Source: Bordetella parapertussis (GTDB lineage: Bacteria; Pseudomonadota; Gammaproteobacteria; Burkholderiales; Burkholderiaceae_C). Taken from it: DNA of 19,846 nucleotides. The position numbers and the translations under genes were made by a program. Every line of letters begins with the position of its first letter. Position 1 is the stretch's first letter. Below, in pieces: positions 1 to 6,955 of this stretch. The notes under the pieces were generated by a model. It saw nothing but the letters and a program-made list of their open reading frames with translations, was not told where the DNA came from and did no database searches. The stretch lies in NCBI GenBank assembly GCA_945882755.1, contig CAMCWS010000036.1:1-19846 (forward strand). Direction: 5' to 3'.

Positions 1-213
1 ACGGGTCCCGCGTTCAAAGCAGGTATTCGTCCTGGCGATATGTTGTTGGCGGTGAATGACCACAAAGTTCAAAATGTGGCGGAACTTCTAGCGCAGGTGT
101 CTTTGCTTAAACCTGGTGTGGATGCCCAATTAAAGATTTTGCGTAAAGAGCAAGAACAAGTTCTGCAGGTCACTCCGCAGCAGCGCCCTAAAGTTCGGGC
201 TGAGCGGCGCTGA
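1..213 (+). CDS. HtrA/Do-family serine protease, 3' end only (PDZ domain)
   Basis: This is the last 70 codons of a gene whose start lies before the window, open in frame 1 and ending in TGA at 211-213. The visible part is the C-terminal half of a PDZ domain. A segment reading AGIRPGDMLLAVNDHKV is the classic PDZ strand-turn of DegP/DegQ/DegS-type periplasmic proteases, followed by a helix and a final beta strand (LKILRKEQEQVLQV) and a short basic tail. The catalytic domain is outside the window, so the serine protease call rests on the PDZ type and the very end of the protein. It stops one base before the ATG of the Nif3-like gene, which suggests co-transcription. It could be any single-PDZ HtrA member (DegS/AlgW type), and the subfamily cannot be resolved. 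Confidence 0.72.
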   Translation, partial: TGPAFKAGIRPGDMLLAVNDHKVQNVAELLAQVSLLKPGVDAQLKILRKEQEQVLQVTPQQRPKVRAERR

Positions 214-214
214 G

Positions 215-970
215 ATGGCTGAGCGCACTGCATTGCTGGCGCTGTGTGATGGTTTGCTGCAACCCGAGCGCTTCAAAGACTATTGCCCCAATGGCTTGCA
301 AGTGGAGGGGCGTCCCCAAGTTCAATCGATGGTGTCAGGTGTCACGGCCAGTTTGGCCTTGATCCAATCGGCCATTGACGCCGGTGCCGACACTTTGCTG
401 GTTCACCATGGTTTGTTTTGGCGCAACCAAACCGGAGTGGTGACTGGGTGGCTGAAAGCACGACTGGCTTTGTTGCTGCAACACGATATCAATTTGCTGG
501 CCTATCACTTGCCACTGGACGCCCATCCCGCCCTTGGTAACAACGCGCAGCTGGCAGCGCATTTGGGCTTTCGCGTTGACAGCACCTTTGGTGAGCAAGG
601 CTTGGGCTTTGTGGGGCAAGCGCCAACTGTGTTTGACAACGGCCAAGCCTTGTCCCAGCTTTTACAAAGCCGTTTGGGCAAGCAACCGGTGTCAGTGGTG
701 CCTGATGCTAAAAGGCCTGTTCGGCGCATGGCTTGGTGTACGGGCGGCGCTCAAAATTTGTTTGAAGAGGCCATCGCCCAAGGCGTTGATGCTTTCATCA
801 CAGGCGAAATCTCCGAACCTCAAGCGCATTTGGCGCATGAAACGGGCGTGAGCTTTTTTGCTTGTGGCCACCATGCCACCGAGCGTTATGGTGCCCCGGC
901 ATTGGGGGCGCATCTGGCCAAGGAACTTGGCCTCAAGCATGTATTCATCGACATCGATAACCCCGCTTGA
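215..970 (+). CDS. Nif3-like dinuclear metal centre protein (YbgI/GTP cyclohydrolase I type 2 family)
   Basis: 251 residues, the usual length of the single-domain E. coli YbgI form. Metal-binding residues are all in place: HH at 64-65 in LLVHHGLFW, Asp102 in HLPLDAHPALGNN, and His219 with Glu223 in CGHHATERYG. These match the known pattern H63/H64/D101/H215/E219 of YbgI. Members form toroidal hexamers with a di-metal site. Their physiological substrate is not settled, and the 'GTP cyclohydrolase I type 2' name in databases is only weakly supported. The ATG is one base after the stop of the upstream protease gene and the stop is 7 bases before pdxA, so the three genes are probably one transcript. 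The family call is very secure and the function is not. Confidence 0.93.
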   Translation: MAERTALLALCDGLLQPERFKDYCPNGLQVEGRPQVQSMVSGVTASLALIQSAIDAGADTLLVHHGLFWRNQTGVVTGWLKARLALLLQHDINLLAYHLPLDAHPALGNNAQLAAHLGFRVDSTFGEQGLGFVGQAPTVFDNGQALSQLLQSRLGKQPVSVVPDAKRPVRRMAWCTGGAQNLFEEAIAQGVDAFITGEISEPQAHLAHETGVSFFACGHHATERYGAPALGAHLAKELGLKHVFIDIDNPA

Positions 971-977
971 CGGTTGA

Positions 978-2021
978 ATGAGCACCTCACCATCTACTGC
1001 TTTGCCCATCGCCATCACCATGGGAGACCCAGCAGGCATTGGCCCAGAAATCATCCTGAAAGCCTTTGCGCAGTCGCCTGAGTTGACCCAAGGCTGTTGC
1101 GTGTTTGGCGACTTGCCAACGCTGGAAAAACAACTCAGCTTGCTGGCCCCTTTGTTGCCAAGGCGTCTGGCATTTTTGCCCCTCACCGATTTGGCTCAGC
1201 TGGGGCCAAGCTTGGGACCCCAGATACCCGTGATTCAGTGTGGGGACTCTGCACAGATTGCCATGGGCCACGTCAGCGCTCAAGCGGGGGCCATGGCAGC
1301 GGCGGCCATCCGATCGGCCACTTCGGCAGCCCTGAATGGAAAAGTCGCGGCCGTGGTCACTGCACCTGTCAACAAAAAGGCCTTGCAACTCAGCGGTGTG
1401 GAATTCCCCGGGCATACCGAGATGCTGCAGTCACTGGCAGCGCAACACTTGGGCTTGTCCATCAGCGGTTTGCCGGTCCGCATGATGTTGTCTTGCCCAG
1501 GCTTGAGGGTGGTTTTGGTCAGCATCCATTTGCCTTTGCGCGAGGCCATTGGCTTGGTCACCCAAGAAAATGTCCTTCAAACTTTCCAAGTGACCCATGA
1601 CAGTTGGCTCAAAACCCATGGAACAGCTCCGCGCATGACCGTGGCAGGGCTTAACCCCCATGCGGGTGAAGAGGGACTGTTTGGCGATGAAGAGATTCGC
1701 TTTATTGCCCCCGCCATTGAAAAAGCCCAAGCGCTGGGCATGAAGATCAGCGGCCCTTACCCTCCGGACACCGTGTACATGCAAGCGCACAGTTCAAAAG
1801 GACAAAAGGACACGGATGTGGTGGTTGCCATGTACCACGACCAAGGTTTGATACCTGTCAAATACTTGGGGCTGGACAACGGCGTGAACCAAACCTTGGG
1901 CCTGCCTTTTGTGCGAACCAGCCCCGATCACGGCACCGCGTTTGACATCGCCGGCAAAGGACTGGCTGACCCCAGCAGTTTGTTGGCTGCGCTCAAAGTA
2001 GCCAAAGGCCAGCGTTTGTGA
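978..2021 (+). CDS. pdxA: 4-hydroxythreonine-4-phosphate dehydrogenase PdxA
   Basis: 347 residues, slightly longer than the 329 of E. coli. PdxA oxidises 4-phosphooxy-L-threonine with NAD in the DXP-dependent pyridoxal phosphate pathway in the cytosol; the product then condenses with deoxyxylulose phosphate through PdxJ. Diagnostic segments are present: ITMGDPAGIGPE at 13-24, a GHTE motif at 145-148, and the metal ligands His184 (SIHLPLRE), His228 (NPHAGE) and His287 (MYHDQGL), equivalent to E. coli H166/H211/H266. The ATG lies 7 bases past the previous stop with no obvious strong ribosome site, consistent with translational coupling. The gene ends 13 bases from the oppositely oriented mscL, and no hairpin terminator is visible between them. 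I see nothing degenerate. Confidence 0.96.
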   Translation: MSTSPSTALPIAITMGDPAGIGPEIILKAFAQSPELTQGCCVFGDLPTLEKQLSLLAPLLPRRLAFLPLTDLAQLGPSLGPQIPVIQCGDSAQIAMGHVSAQAGAMAAAAIRSATSAALNGKVAAVVTAPVNKKALQLSGVEFPGHTEMLQSLAAQHLGLSISGLPVRMMLSCPGLRVVLVSIHLPLREAIGLVTQENVLQTFQVTHDSWLKTHGTAPRMTVAGLNPHAGEEGLFGDEEIRFIAPAIEKAQALGMKISGPYPPDTVYMQAHSSKGQKDTDVVVAMYHDQGLIPVKYLGLDNGVNQTLGLPFVRTSPDHGTAFDIAGKGLADPSSLLAALKVAKGQRL

Positions 2022-2034
2022 TTGACCCGGCAGT

Positions 2035-2469
2035 TCATGACCTGCGCTCAAGCTGGTCGCGAATTTCTCGCAGTAATAAAACTTCTTCTGGTGTGACTGG
2101 CGGTGGCGCCATGGGCTCGGCAACCGCCGCGGATTGCTTCAAGCGGTTGATTTGCTTGACCATCAGAAAAATAGCAAAAGCCAAAATCAAAAAGTTGATG
2201 GCGATGGTGATGAAGTTGCCGTAAGACAAAACCGGCACACCCGCCTTGCGCATCGCCTCTAAGGTTCGCGGCACCGTATCGGGCACAGAGCCCAGAACCC
2301 AAAAATAGCCTGAAAAGTCTAAGTGGCCAATCAGCACTGAAATGACGGGCATGATCATGTCGCCGACCAAAGACTCGACGATTTTTCCAAACGCCCCGCC
2401 GATGATGACGCCTATCGCCAAATCCATCACATTCCCTTTGATGGCGAATTCCTTGAATTCTTTGAACAT
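2035..2469 (-). CDS. mscL: Large-conductance mechanosensitive channel MscL
   Basis: 144 residues, typical of the family. MscL is an inner-membrane homopentamer that opens under membrane tension to release solutes after osmotic downshock. The protein begins with the amphipathic helix [20 protein letters not shown], then TM1 with glycine packing ([19 protein letters not shown], about residues 21-39). A periplasmic loop follows to about residue 84, then TM2 (about 85-105, starting [11 protein letters not shown]) and a C-terminal cytoplasmic helix ending in [12 protein letters not shown]. It lies opposite to its neighbours, converging on pdxA and diverging from petA across a 156-base AT-rich spacer that must hold its promoter. 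mscL next to petABC is common in Burkholderiales. Confidence 0.97.
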   Translation of the reverse strand: MFKEFKEFAIKGNVMDLAIGVIIGGAFGKIVESLVGDMIMPVISVLIGHLDFSGYFWVLGSVPDTVPRTLEAMRKAGVPVLSYGNFITIAINFLILAFAIFLMVKQINRLKQSAAVAEPMAPPPVTPEEVLLLREIRDQLERRS

Positions 2470-2501
2470 GGAGCAGTCCTTAATTTAATTATTAATAGCT
2501 C

Positions 2502-2531
2502 AATTTATCACTTTTTTGAAAATTAATTCAA
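2502..2531 (-). promoter_or_regulatory. Candidate mscL promoter in the AT-rich divergent spacer
   Basis: Read on the minus strand, TTGAAT (plus 2526-2531) and TAAATT (plus 2502-2507) are spaced 18 bases apart, a fair sigma-70-like pair 33 bases upstream of the mscL ATG. The -35 side overlaps a perfect inverted repeat, TTTGAA-N6-TTCAAA (2515-2532), which could be an operator or simply a by-product of AT richness. The rest of the 2470-2625 spacer is strongly AT-rich up to about 2545, with no open frame. Confidence 0.35.
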
Positions 2532-2575
2532 ACAAAAACCATGTATTTGTAGGGATGGTCTGACAAGGCAGGCTC

Positions 2576-2584
2576 GGTTAGAAT
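2576..2584 (+). promoter_or_regulatory. Candidate -10 region for petABC
   Basis: GGTTAGAAT contains TAGAAT (2579-2584), one mismatch from the sigma-70 -10 consensus, and would place transcription start near 2591. That gives a leader of about 35 bases before the petA ATG at 2626. No good -35 hexamer lies at the proper distance (TGGTCT at 2556-2561 is poor). The same nine-base word occurs before tRNA-Thr, which supports a promoter role. The petA ribosome site is GAGG at 2616-2619, six bases before the ATG. Confidence 0.4.
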
Positions 2585-2625
2585 TTAGAGCTTTACAAAT
2601 TCGCATCCCAATTTAGAGGTCTTTC

Positions 2626-3225
2626 ATGAGTGAAACCACTGTGGACAACAGCAAGCGGACGTGGCTAATTGCCTCGAGCTGTGCTGGTGCAGTTGGCGGC
2701 GTTGCTGTCGCGATTCCGTTTGTCAGTAATTTCAGCCCCTCCGAGCGAGCCAAGGCGGCTGGCGCTGCTGTTGAGGTTGACATCTCCAGCATCAAGCCTG
2801 GAGAAAAATTAACGGTCGAGTGGCGCGGGAAACCAGTTTGGATCGTCCGCCGCACACCTGAACAGCTCGAAGCTTTGAAAAAAGTGGAGTCACAACTGGC
2901 GGACCCCGAGTCCCAGCGCAAGCCCTCTGAACTCACCCCTGAATACGCCAGAAATCAGGCCAGATCCATCAAGCCAGAGTTTTTTGTCGGCGTGGGTATT
3001 TGCTCCCATTTGGGATGCTCGCCCAGCGATAAATTCCAAATGGGACCGCAGCCATCGCTGCCAGACGATTGGCAAGGTGGATTTTTTTGCCCCTGCCATG
3101 GTTCGACCTTTGACATGGCTGGACGCGTTTACAAAAACAAGCCTGCCCCGGACAATTTGGAAATCCCCCCCCATATGTACCTTTCAGACACTCGTTTGCT
3201 GATTGGTGAAGACACGAAGGCTTAA
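2626..3225 (+). CDS. petA: Ubiquinol-cytochrome c reductase iron-sulfur subunit (Rieske protein)
   Basis: 199 residues, the normal size. This subunit carries the 2Fe-2S cluster that takes the first electron from ubiquinol in the bc1 complex. An N-terminal Tat-type signal anchor (about residues 10-34, starting SKRTWLIASSC) spans the membrane, and the rest is periplasmic. The cluster ligands are Cys126 and His128 in CSHLGC and Cys155 and His158 in CPCHGS, with Cys131 and Cys157 placed for the stabilising disulfide. The Tat motif has Lys-Arg rather than Arg-Arg, a variant known for Rieske proteins. It is first in a three-gene operon, and its stop is 7 bases before the petB ATG. Confidence 0.97.
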   Translation: MSETTVDNSKRTWLIASSCAGAVGGVAVAIPFVSNFSPSERAKAAGAAVEVDISSIKPGEKLTVEWRGKPVWIVRRTPEQLEALKKVESQLADPESQRKPSELTPEYARNQARSIKPEFFVGVGICSHLGCSPSDKFQMGPQPSLPDDWQGGFFCPCHGSTFDMAGRVYKNKPAPDNLEIPPHMYLSDTRLLIGEDTKA

Positions 3226-3232
3226 GAAGACC

Positions 3233-4633
3233 ATGGCTGAATTCAAAGAAACCGCGCCTGATGCGCCCTTGTCTGAAAAGACGTTGACATGGATTGACAA
3301 TCGCTTTCCTTTGTCCAAGTTGTACAAAGAGCATTTAAGCGAGTACTACGCCCCCAAAAATTTCAACATTTTCTACTTCTTTGGTGCTTTGTCCTTGCTG
3401 GTATTGGTGATTCAAATTGTCACCGGCATTTTCTTGGTGATGCATTACAAGCCTGACGCTGCCTTGGCGTTTGCTTCTGTGGAATACATCATGCGCGATG
3501 TTCCCTACGGATGGCTGATTCGTTATATGCACTCTACCGGCGCGTCTGCCTTTTTTGTGGTGGTTTATTTGCATATGTTCCGTGGCCTGATTTACGGTTC
3601 ATTCCGAAAGCCACGTGAACTGGTGTGGTTGTTTGGTTGCGCCATCTTTTTGGTCTTGATGGCTGAAGCCTTCATGGGCTATTTGCTGCCTTGGGGGCAG
3701 ATGTCCTACTGGGGCGCACAAGTGATTGTGAATCTGTTCTCAGCCATACCCTTTATCGGTCCCGATTTGGCTTTGCTGATTCGTGGTGACTATGTGGTGG
3801 GCGACGCTACCTTGAATCGATTCTTTGCTTTCCATGTGATTGCTTTGCCCTTGGTGCTTTTGGGCTTGGTGGTTGCACACATCATTGCCTTGCATGAAGT
3901 GGGTTCGAACAACCCTGATGGCATAGAGATCAAAGCGCACAAAGATGAAAACGGCCGGCCTTTAGATGGCATCCCTTTTCACCCTTATTACACCGTTCAC
4001 GACATCTTGGGCGTGACTGGCTTTTTGTTGGTGTTTTGCGCGATCATCTTTTTCGCCCCTGAGTTTGGCGGTTACTTTTTGGAATACAACAATTTCATAC
4101 CTGCTGATCCGTTAAAAACCCCTGCGCACATTGCACCTACTTGGTATTTCACGCCTTATTACTCCATGCTGCGTGCTATCACCAGCGAAATGATTTACGC
4201 ACTTGTCATTTGTGTGTTGGTGGCCGCCTACCTAGGCGCAACCAAAGCCAAAATCAGCACGCTCCTCAAAGGCGGGGTGGTGGGTGCTGCGGTTGTTGCA
4301 GTGGTCCTGCTGCTAGCGATTGATGCTAAGTTTTGGGGCGTGGTGGTCATGGGCGGCTCGGTCATCATCCTTTTCTTCTTGCCTTGGTTAGATAAATGCG
4401 AGGTCAAGTCCATCCGCTTCCGTCCCGATTGGCATGTTTATTTGTATGCCATCTTCGTGGTGAATTTCTTGGTGCTGGGTTATCTTGGTATTCAGCCTCC
4501 GTCTTACATTGGTGAGCGGGTGTCTCAAGTCGGTACCTTGTTTTATTTCGGTTTCTTTTTGTTGATGCCTTGGTGGAGCACCTTGGGTCAGACCAAACCG
4601 GTTCCCGATCGTGTGAACTTTGTGGCGCACTGA
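3233..4633 (+). CDS. petB: Ubiquinol-cytochrome c reductase cytochrome b subunit
   Basis: 466 residues from the ATG at 3233. An in-frame TTG at 3203 lies inside petA and is not a credible start. Cytochrome b is the membrane core of complex III and carries hemes bL and bH plus the Qo and Qi quinone sites. Heme-binding histidines appear as two spaced pairs, His100/His114 and His201/His216. The sequence is full length, with eight hydrophobic segments plus an extra C-terminal one, typical of proteobacteria. The Qo motif reads PTWY (302-305) instead of the mitochondrial PEWY; many beta- and gammaproteobacteria use PVWY here, so loss of the Glu is not a defect. It is co-transcribed with petA and petC. 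Confidence 0.97.
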   Translation: MAEFKETAPDAPLSEKTLTWIDNRFPLSKLYKEHLSEYYAPKNFNIFYFFGALSLLVLVIQIVTGIFLVMHYKPDAALAFASVEYIMRDVPYGWLIRYMHSTGASAFFVVVYLHMFRGLIYGSFRKPRELVWLFGCAIFLVLMAEAFMGYLLPWGQMSYWGAQVIVNLFSAIPFIGPDLALLIRGDYVVGDATLNRFFAFHVIALPLVLLGLVVAHIIALHEVGSNNPDGIEIKAHKDENGRPLDGIPFHPYYTVHDILGVTGFLLVFCAIIFFAPEFGGYFLEYNNFIPADPLKTPAHIAPTWYFTPYYSMLRAITSEMIYALVICVLVAAYLGATKAKISTLLKGGVVGAAVVAVVLLLAIDAKFWGVVVMGGSVIILFFLPWLDKCEVKSIRFRPDWHVYLYAIFVVNFLVLGYLGIQPPSYIGERVSQVGTLFYFGFFLLMPWWSTLGQTKPVPDRVNFVAH

Positions 4634-4654
4634 CAGAACCTGGAGCAATCACTC

Positions 4655-5410
4655 ATGAAAAAATTTCTAATCAGTCTTTGTTTGGTCTTGGGTGTGGCAA
4701 TGCCAGTTTTTGCCGCCACCGACATGATTCCTTTGGACAAAGCGCCCAACAAACTCAACGATTTGAGTGCCTTGCAAAATGGCGCAAAAATATTTGTCAA
4801 TTACTGTTTGAATTGCCACGCTGCGTCCTATATGCGGTTTAACCGCCTCAAAGACATTGGCTTGACCGACAAGCAAATCAAGGACAACTTGCTGTTCACC
4901 ACCGACAAGGTCGGCGACACCATGAAGATCAGCATGGACGCCAAGCAAGGCAAAGATTGGTTCGGTGGTAACCCCCCCGACTTGACCGTGATTGCTCGAT
5001 CGCGCTCTGGTCCAAACGGCTCAGGTGCTGACTATTTGTATACCTATTTGCGCACCTACTACCGCGACGACACCAAATCCACGGGTTGGAACAATTTGGC
5101 TTTCCCCAATGTGGGTATGCCCCATGTGCTTTGGGAGTTGCAAGGGCAACGTCGTCCCATTTACCAGGCAGTCGAGCAGCATGGCCATACCATCCAAGTG
5201 GTCAAGGGTTGGGAGCAAATCACTCCGGGAAAAATGACAGCAGTTGAATACGATGCTGCTATCGGCGACTTGGTTAACTACTTGCAATGGATGTCTGAGC
5301 CAGCGCAAAACACCCGTGTCCAAATTGGCGTTTGGGTTATGTTATTTTTGTTGATCTTCATGGTCATTGCTTGGCGCTTGAATGCGTCTTATTGGAAAGA
5401 CATTCGCTGA
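4655..5410 (+). CDS. petC: Ubiquinol-cytochrome c reductase cytochrome c1
   Basis: 251 residues. Cytochrome c1 carries electrons from the Rieske centre to soluble cytochrome c or a terminal oxidase. A Sec signal peptide (MKKFLISLCLVLGVAMPVFA, predicted cleavage after residue 20) sends it to the periplasm, and a C-terminal helix at about 224-243 (VWVMLFLLIFMVIAWRL) anchors it. Heme c attaches at Cys51/Cys54 with axial His55 (CLNCH, followed by AASYMRFNRL, a c1 signature). The probable Met ligand lies in the GMPHVLWE segment. It starts 21 bases after petB, with GGAG as ribosome site, and ends the operon. A small hairpin follows. Confidence 0.96.
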   Translation: MKKFLISLCLVLGVAMPVFAATDMIPLDKAPNKLNDLSALQNGAKIFVNYCLNCHAASYMRFNRLKDIGLTDKQIKDNLLFTTDKVGDTMKISMDAKQGKDWFGGNPPDLTVIARSRSGPNGSGADYLYTYLRTYYRDDTKSTGWNNLAFPNVGMPHVLWELQGQRRPIYQAVEQHGHTIQVVKGWEQITPGKMTAVEYDAAIGDLVNYLQWMSEPAQNTRVQIGVWVMLFLLIFMVIAWRLNASYWKDIR

Positions 5411-5428
5411 TTCCCAGTGTATTTTCTG

Positions 5429-5448
5429 CCCGCCTTGTGCGGGTTCTT
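5429..5448 (+). terminator. Possible weak intrinsic terminator after petC
   Basis: CCCGC (5429-5433) and GCGGG (5439-5443) form a perfect 5-base-pair GC stem with a 5-base loop, followed by TTCTT. The arrangement is that of a short rho-independent terminator, but the stem is short and the T run is broken by a C. It may therefore act as a leaky attenuator between petABC and sspA. Confidence 0.45.
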
Positions 5449-5472
5449 ACAATGGGCCTTGGCTAGCCCATT
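5448..5472 (+). promoter_or_regulatory. Candidate sspA promoter -10 with overlapping inverted repeat
   Basis: TACAAT (5448-5453) is a good -10 hexamer, placing a start near 5460 and a leader of about 40 bases. A perfect 7-base inverted repeat, AATGGGC (5451-5457) and GCCCATT (5466-5472), with an 8-base loop overlaps it and the likely start site. No convincing -35 was found. The repeat could be an operator or an RNA hairpin at the 5' end of the sspA transcript. Confidence 0.4.
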
Positions 5473-5501
5473 AAACCTTTAGCCTTTTAGGAGCCAATCT
5501 C

Positions 5502-6113
5502 ATGATGGTTTTGTACTCTGGGACAGTTTGTCCTTTTTCTCACAGATGTAGATTCGTGCTCTTTGAAAAGGGCATGGACTTTGAAATCCGTGATGTTGAT
5601 CTCTACAACAAACCAGAAGACATCAATGTCATGAATCCCTATGGGCAAGTGCCTATCTTGGTCGAGCGTGATTTGATTTTGTATGAATCGAACATCATCA
5701 ATGAATACATTGACGAACGTTTTCCGCATCCTCAGTTGATGCCTGGCGACCCTGTCGACCGTGCCCGTGTGCGCTTGTTCCTTTTGAACTTTGAAAAAGA
5801 GCTGTTCGCCAATGTGATGATCATTGAGTCGCGCAGTCAAAAGGCCAATGAGAAAGCGCTTGAAAAAGCCCGTTCACATATTCGCGATCGTTTGACTCAA
5901 CTTGCCCCTGTCTTCTTGAAGAACAAGTTCATGTTGGGCGACAATTTCTCCATGCTCGATGTGGCCATTGCACCTTTGCTGTGGCGTTTAGACCATTACG
6001 GTATCGAGTTGTCCAAAAACGCTGCCCCTTTGCTGAAGTATGCCGAGCGTATTTTTTCCAGACCAGCCTATATTGAAGCATTGACGCCTTCAGAGAAAGT
6101 GATGCGCAAGTAA
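5502..6113 (+). CDS. sspA: Stringent starvation protein A (glutathione S-transferase fold)
   Basis: 203 residues, the usual SspA size. SspA is a GST-fold protein without GST activity that binds RNA polymerase and is linked in enterics to stationary-phase and acid-stress gene control. The thioredoxin-like N-terminal domain begins MMVLYSGTVCPFSHRCRFVL and includes the conserved NPYGQVPILVERDLILYES segment (about residues 44-63). An all-helical C-terminal domain follows from about residue 85, with GDNFSMLDVAIAPLLWRL. The start is supported by AGGAG about 8 bases upstream. sspB follows after 9 bases, and an sspAB pair downstream of petABC is the standard arrangement in this group. A generic GST is much less likely given that context. 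Confidence 0.94.
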   Translation: MMVLYSGTVCPFSHRCRFVLFEKGMDFEIRDVDLYNKPEDINVMNPYGQVPILVERDLILYESNIINEYIDERFPHPQLMPGDPVDRARVRLFLLNFEKELFANVMIIESRSQKANEKALEKARSHIRDRLTQLAPVFLKNKFMLGDNFSMLDVAIAPLLWRLDHYGIELSKNAAPLLKYAERIFSRPAYIEALTPSEKVMRK

Positions 6114-6122
6114 TCTGCTGAC

Positions 6123-6626
6123 ATGATCAACATTGCGCAGTCATCTTCCACACGGCCCTATCTGGTTCGTGCTTTGCACGAATGGTGTACCGATAACGGA
6201 TTTACACCCTATATCGCTGTTTTGGTCGATGACACAGTGCAGGTGCCCAGAGAATATGTCAACAATGGTGAGATTGTTCTCAACATCAGTTTTGACGCCA
6301 CGAGCAATTTGCAATTGGGTAACGAGTTTGTGGTTTTCAAAGCCCGATTCGGCGGTGTGGCCAGAGAAATCAGTGTGCCGATAGCCAGGGTGATTGCCAT
6401 TTATGCACGTGAAAATGGACAAGGCATGGCTTTCCCCGCGCCGAGTGCGTCCAGCGGGGAGGCTGAAGATGCTGAGCCTAAAGCTTTGGTGTCTGCGATC
6501 AAGCCGGTTGTGAGCTTGAGCCCTGCAAGCTCGCACCAAACGCAAGACACAGACGACTCCACTGATCCTCCCAAGCCAACGCATCCCAACCCTGGCAGTC
6601 GGCCACAACTCAAGCGCATCAAATAA
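6123..6626 (+). CDS. sspB: ClpXP protease specificity-enhancing factor SspB
   Basis: 167 residues. SspB is a cytosolic adaptor that binds ssrA-tagged and some other substrates and delivers them to ClpXP. The folded substrate-binding domain spans about residues 8-102 (RPYLVRALHEWCTDNGFTPYI, then EIVLNISFDA and the FKARFGGVAREISVPI strand). It is followed by a low-complexity Ser/Pro/Asp-rich linker (about 106-158). The extreme C-terminus, RPQLKRIK, matches the short basic ClpX-docking tail of the family. It is translationally close to sspA, and the adjacent tRNA gene begins only 36 bases after the stop. Confidence 0.95.
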   Translation: MINIAQSSSTRPYLVRALHEWCTDNGFTPYIAVLVDDTVQVPREYVNNGEIVLNISFDATSNLQLGNEFVVFKARFGGVAREISVPIARVIAIYARENGQGMAFPAPSASSGEAEDAEPKALVSAIKPVVSLSPASSHQTQDTDDSTDPPKPTHPNPGSRPQLKRIK

Positions 6627-6644
6627 TTTTGCATAGGGTGTTGT

Positions 6645-6653
6645 GGTTAGAAT
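6645..6653 (+). promoter_or_regulatory. Candidate -10 region for tRNA-Thr
   Basis: GGTTAGAAT contains TAGAAT (6648-6653), 9 bases before the first tRNA base, so transcription would start only 2-4 bases before the mature 5' end. The same nine-base word stands before petA. A -35 element is unclear: TTTTGC at 6627-6632 has a 15-base spacer. Confidence 0.4.
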
Positions 6654-6662
6654 ATATGAAGT

Positions 6663-6738
6663 GCCGATTTAGCTCAGTTGGTAGAGCAACCGCCTTGTAA
6701 GCGGTAGGTCATCAGTTCGAATCCGATAATCGGCACCA
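6663..6738 (+). tRNA. tRNA-Thr (anticodon UGU)
   Basis: A 76-base cloverleaf including an encoded CCA. The acceptor arms GCCGATT/AATCGGC pair perfectly with discriminator A. The D arm is GCTC/GAGC. The anticodon stem ACCGC/GCGGT encloses the loop CTTGTAA with TGT at positions 34-36, reading ACA threonine codons. The T loop is TTCGAAT. The T stem ATCAG/CCGAT has an A-C mismatch at 52:62 (window positions 6714 and 6724), while all other stem pairs are Watson-Crick. It lies in the sspB-downstream spacer on the same strand. Confidence 0.96.
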
Positions 6739-6810
6739 CTTCAAAAGCCATCTGTCATCTATCGATAACCCTAATCAGGTCTATCCCCTTTTCGGTGACA
6801 AAATAAGGCC

Positions 6811-6939
6811 ATGAACGAATCCAAAGTCACCCAAATTAAAAAAACATCTGCCATTTACTATGTGGTGGGTGTCTTCATTTTCTCGGCTATTGCCGGCATC
6901 GTTGCATTGATTGTAGAAATCGTTAAACAAAACAGTTGA
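6811..6939 (+). CDS. Small single-span membrane protein (hypothetical)
   Basis: A 42-codon open frame from ATG at 6811 to TGA at 6937-6939. The translation starts MNESKVTQIKKTSA with a charged, Lys-containing head, continues with a strongly hydrophobic stretch at residues 15-35 (including VVGVFIFSAIAGIVALIV), and ends in EIVKQNS. This is the layout of a small inner-membrane protein with one helix. An AAGG stands only two bases before the ATG, which is too close for a good ribosome site, so translation is uncertain. It sits between tRNA-Thr and the convergent matrixin-like gene, 16 bases from that stop. No family is recognised. It might be a chance frame, but the clean membrane-protein composition argues for a real gene. 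Confidence 0.5.
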   Translation: MNESKVTQIKKTSAIYYVVGVFIFSAIAGIVALIVEIVKQNS

Positions 6940-6955
6940 TGGATTGCGTTAGGCT

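Noticed and set aside
692..1186. 164-codon frame on the minus strand across the Nif3-like gene and pdxA
   Set aside because: It is antisense to two well-supported genes and its translation has no recognisable domain; it is a shadow frame.
3203..3232. Extended petB start at TTG 3203
   Set aside because: It lies inside petA and adds ten unconserved residues; ATG at 3233 just after the petA stop gives the family-like N-terminus.
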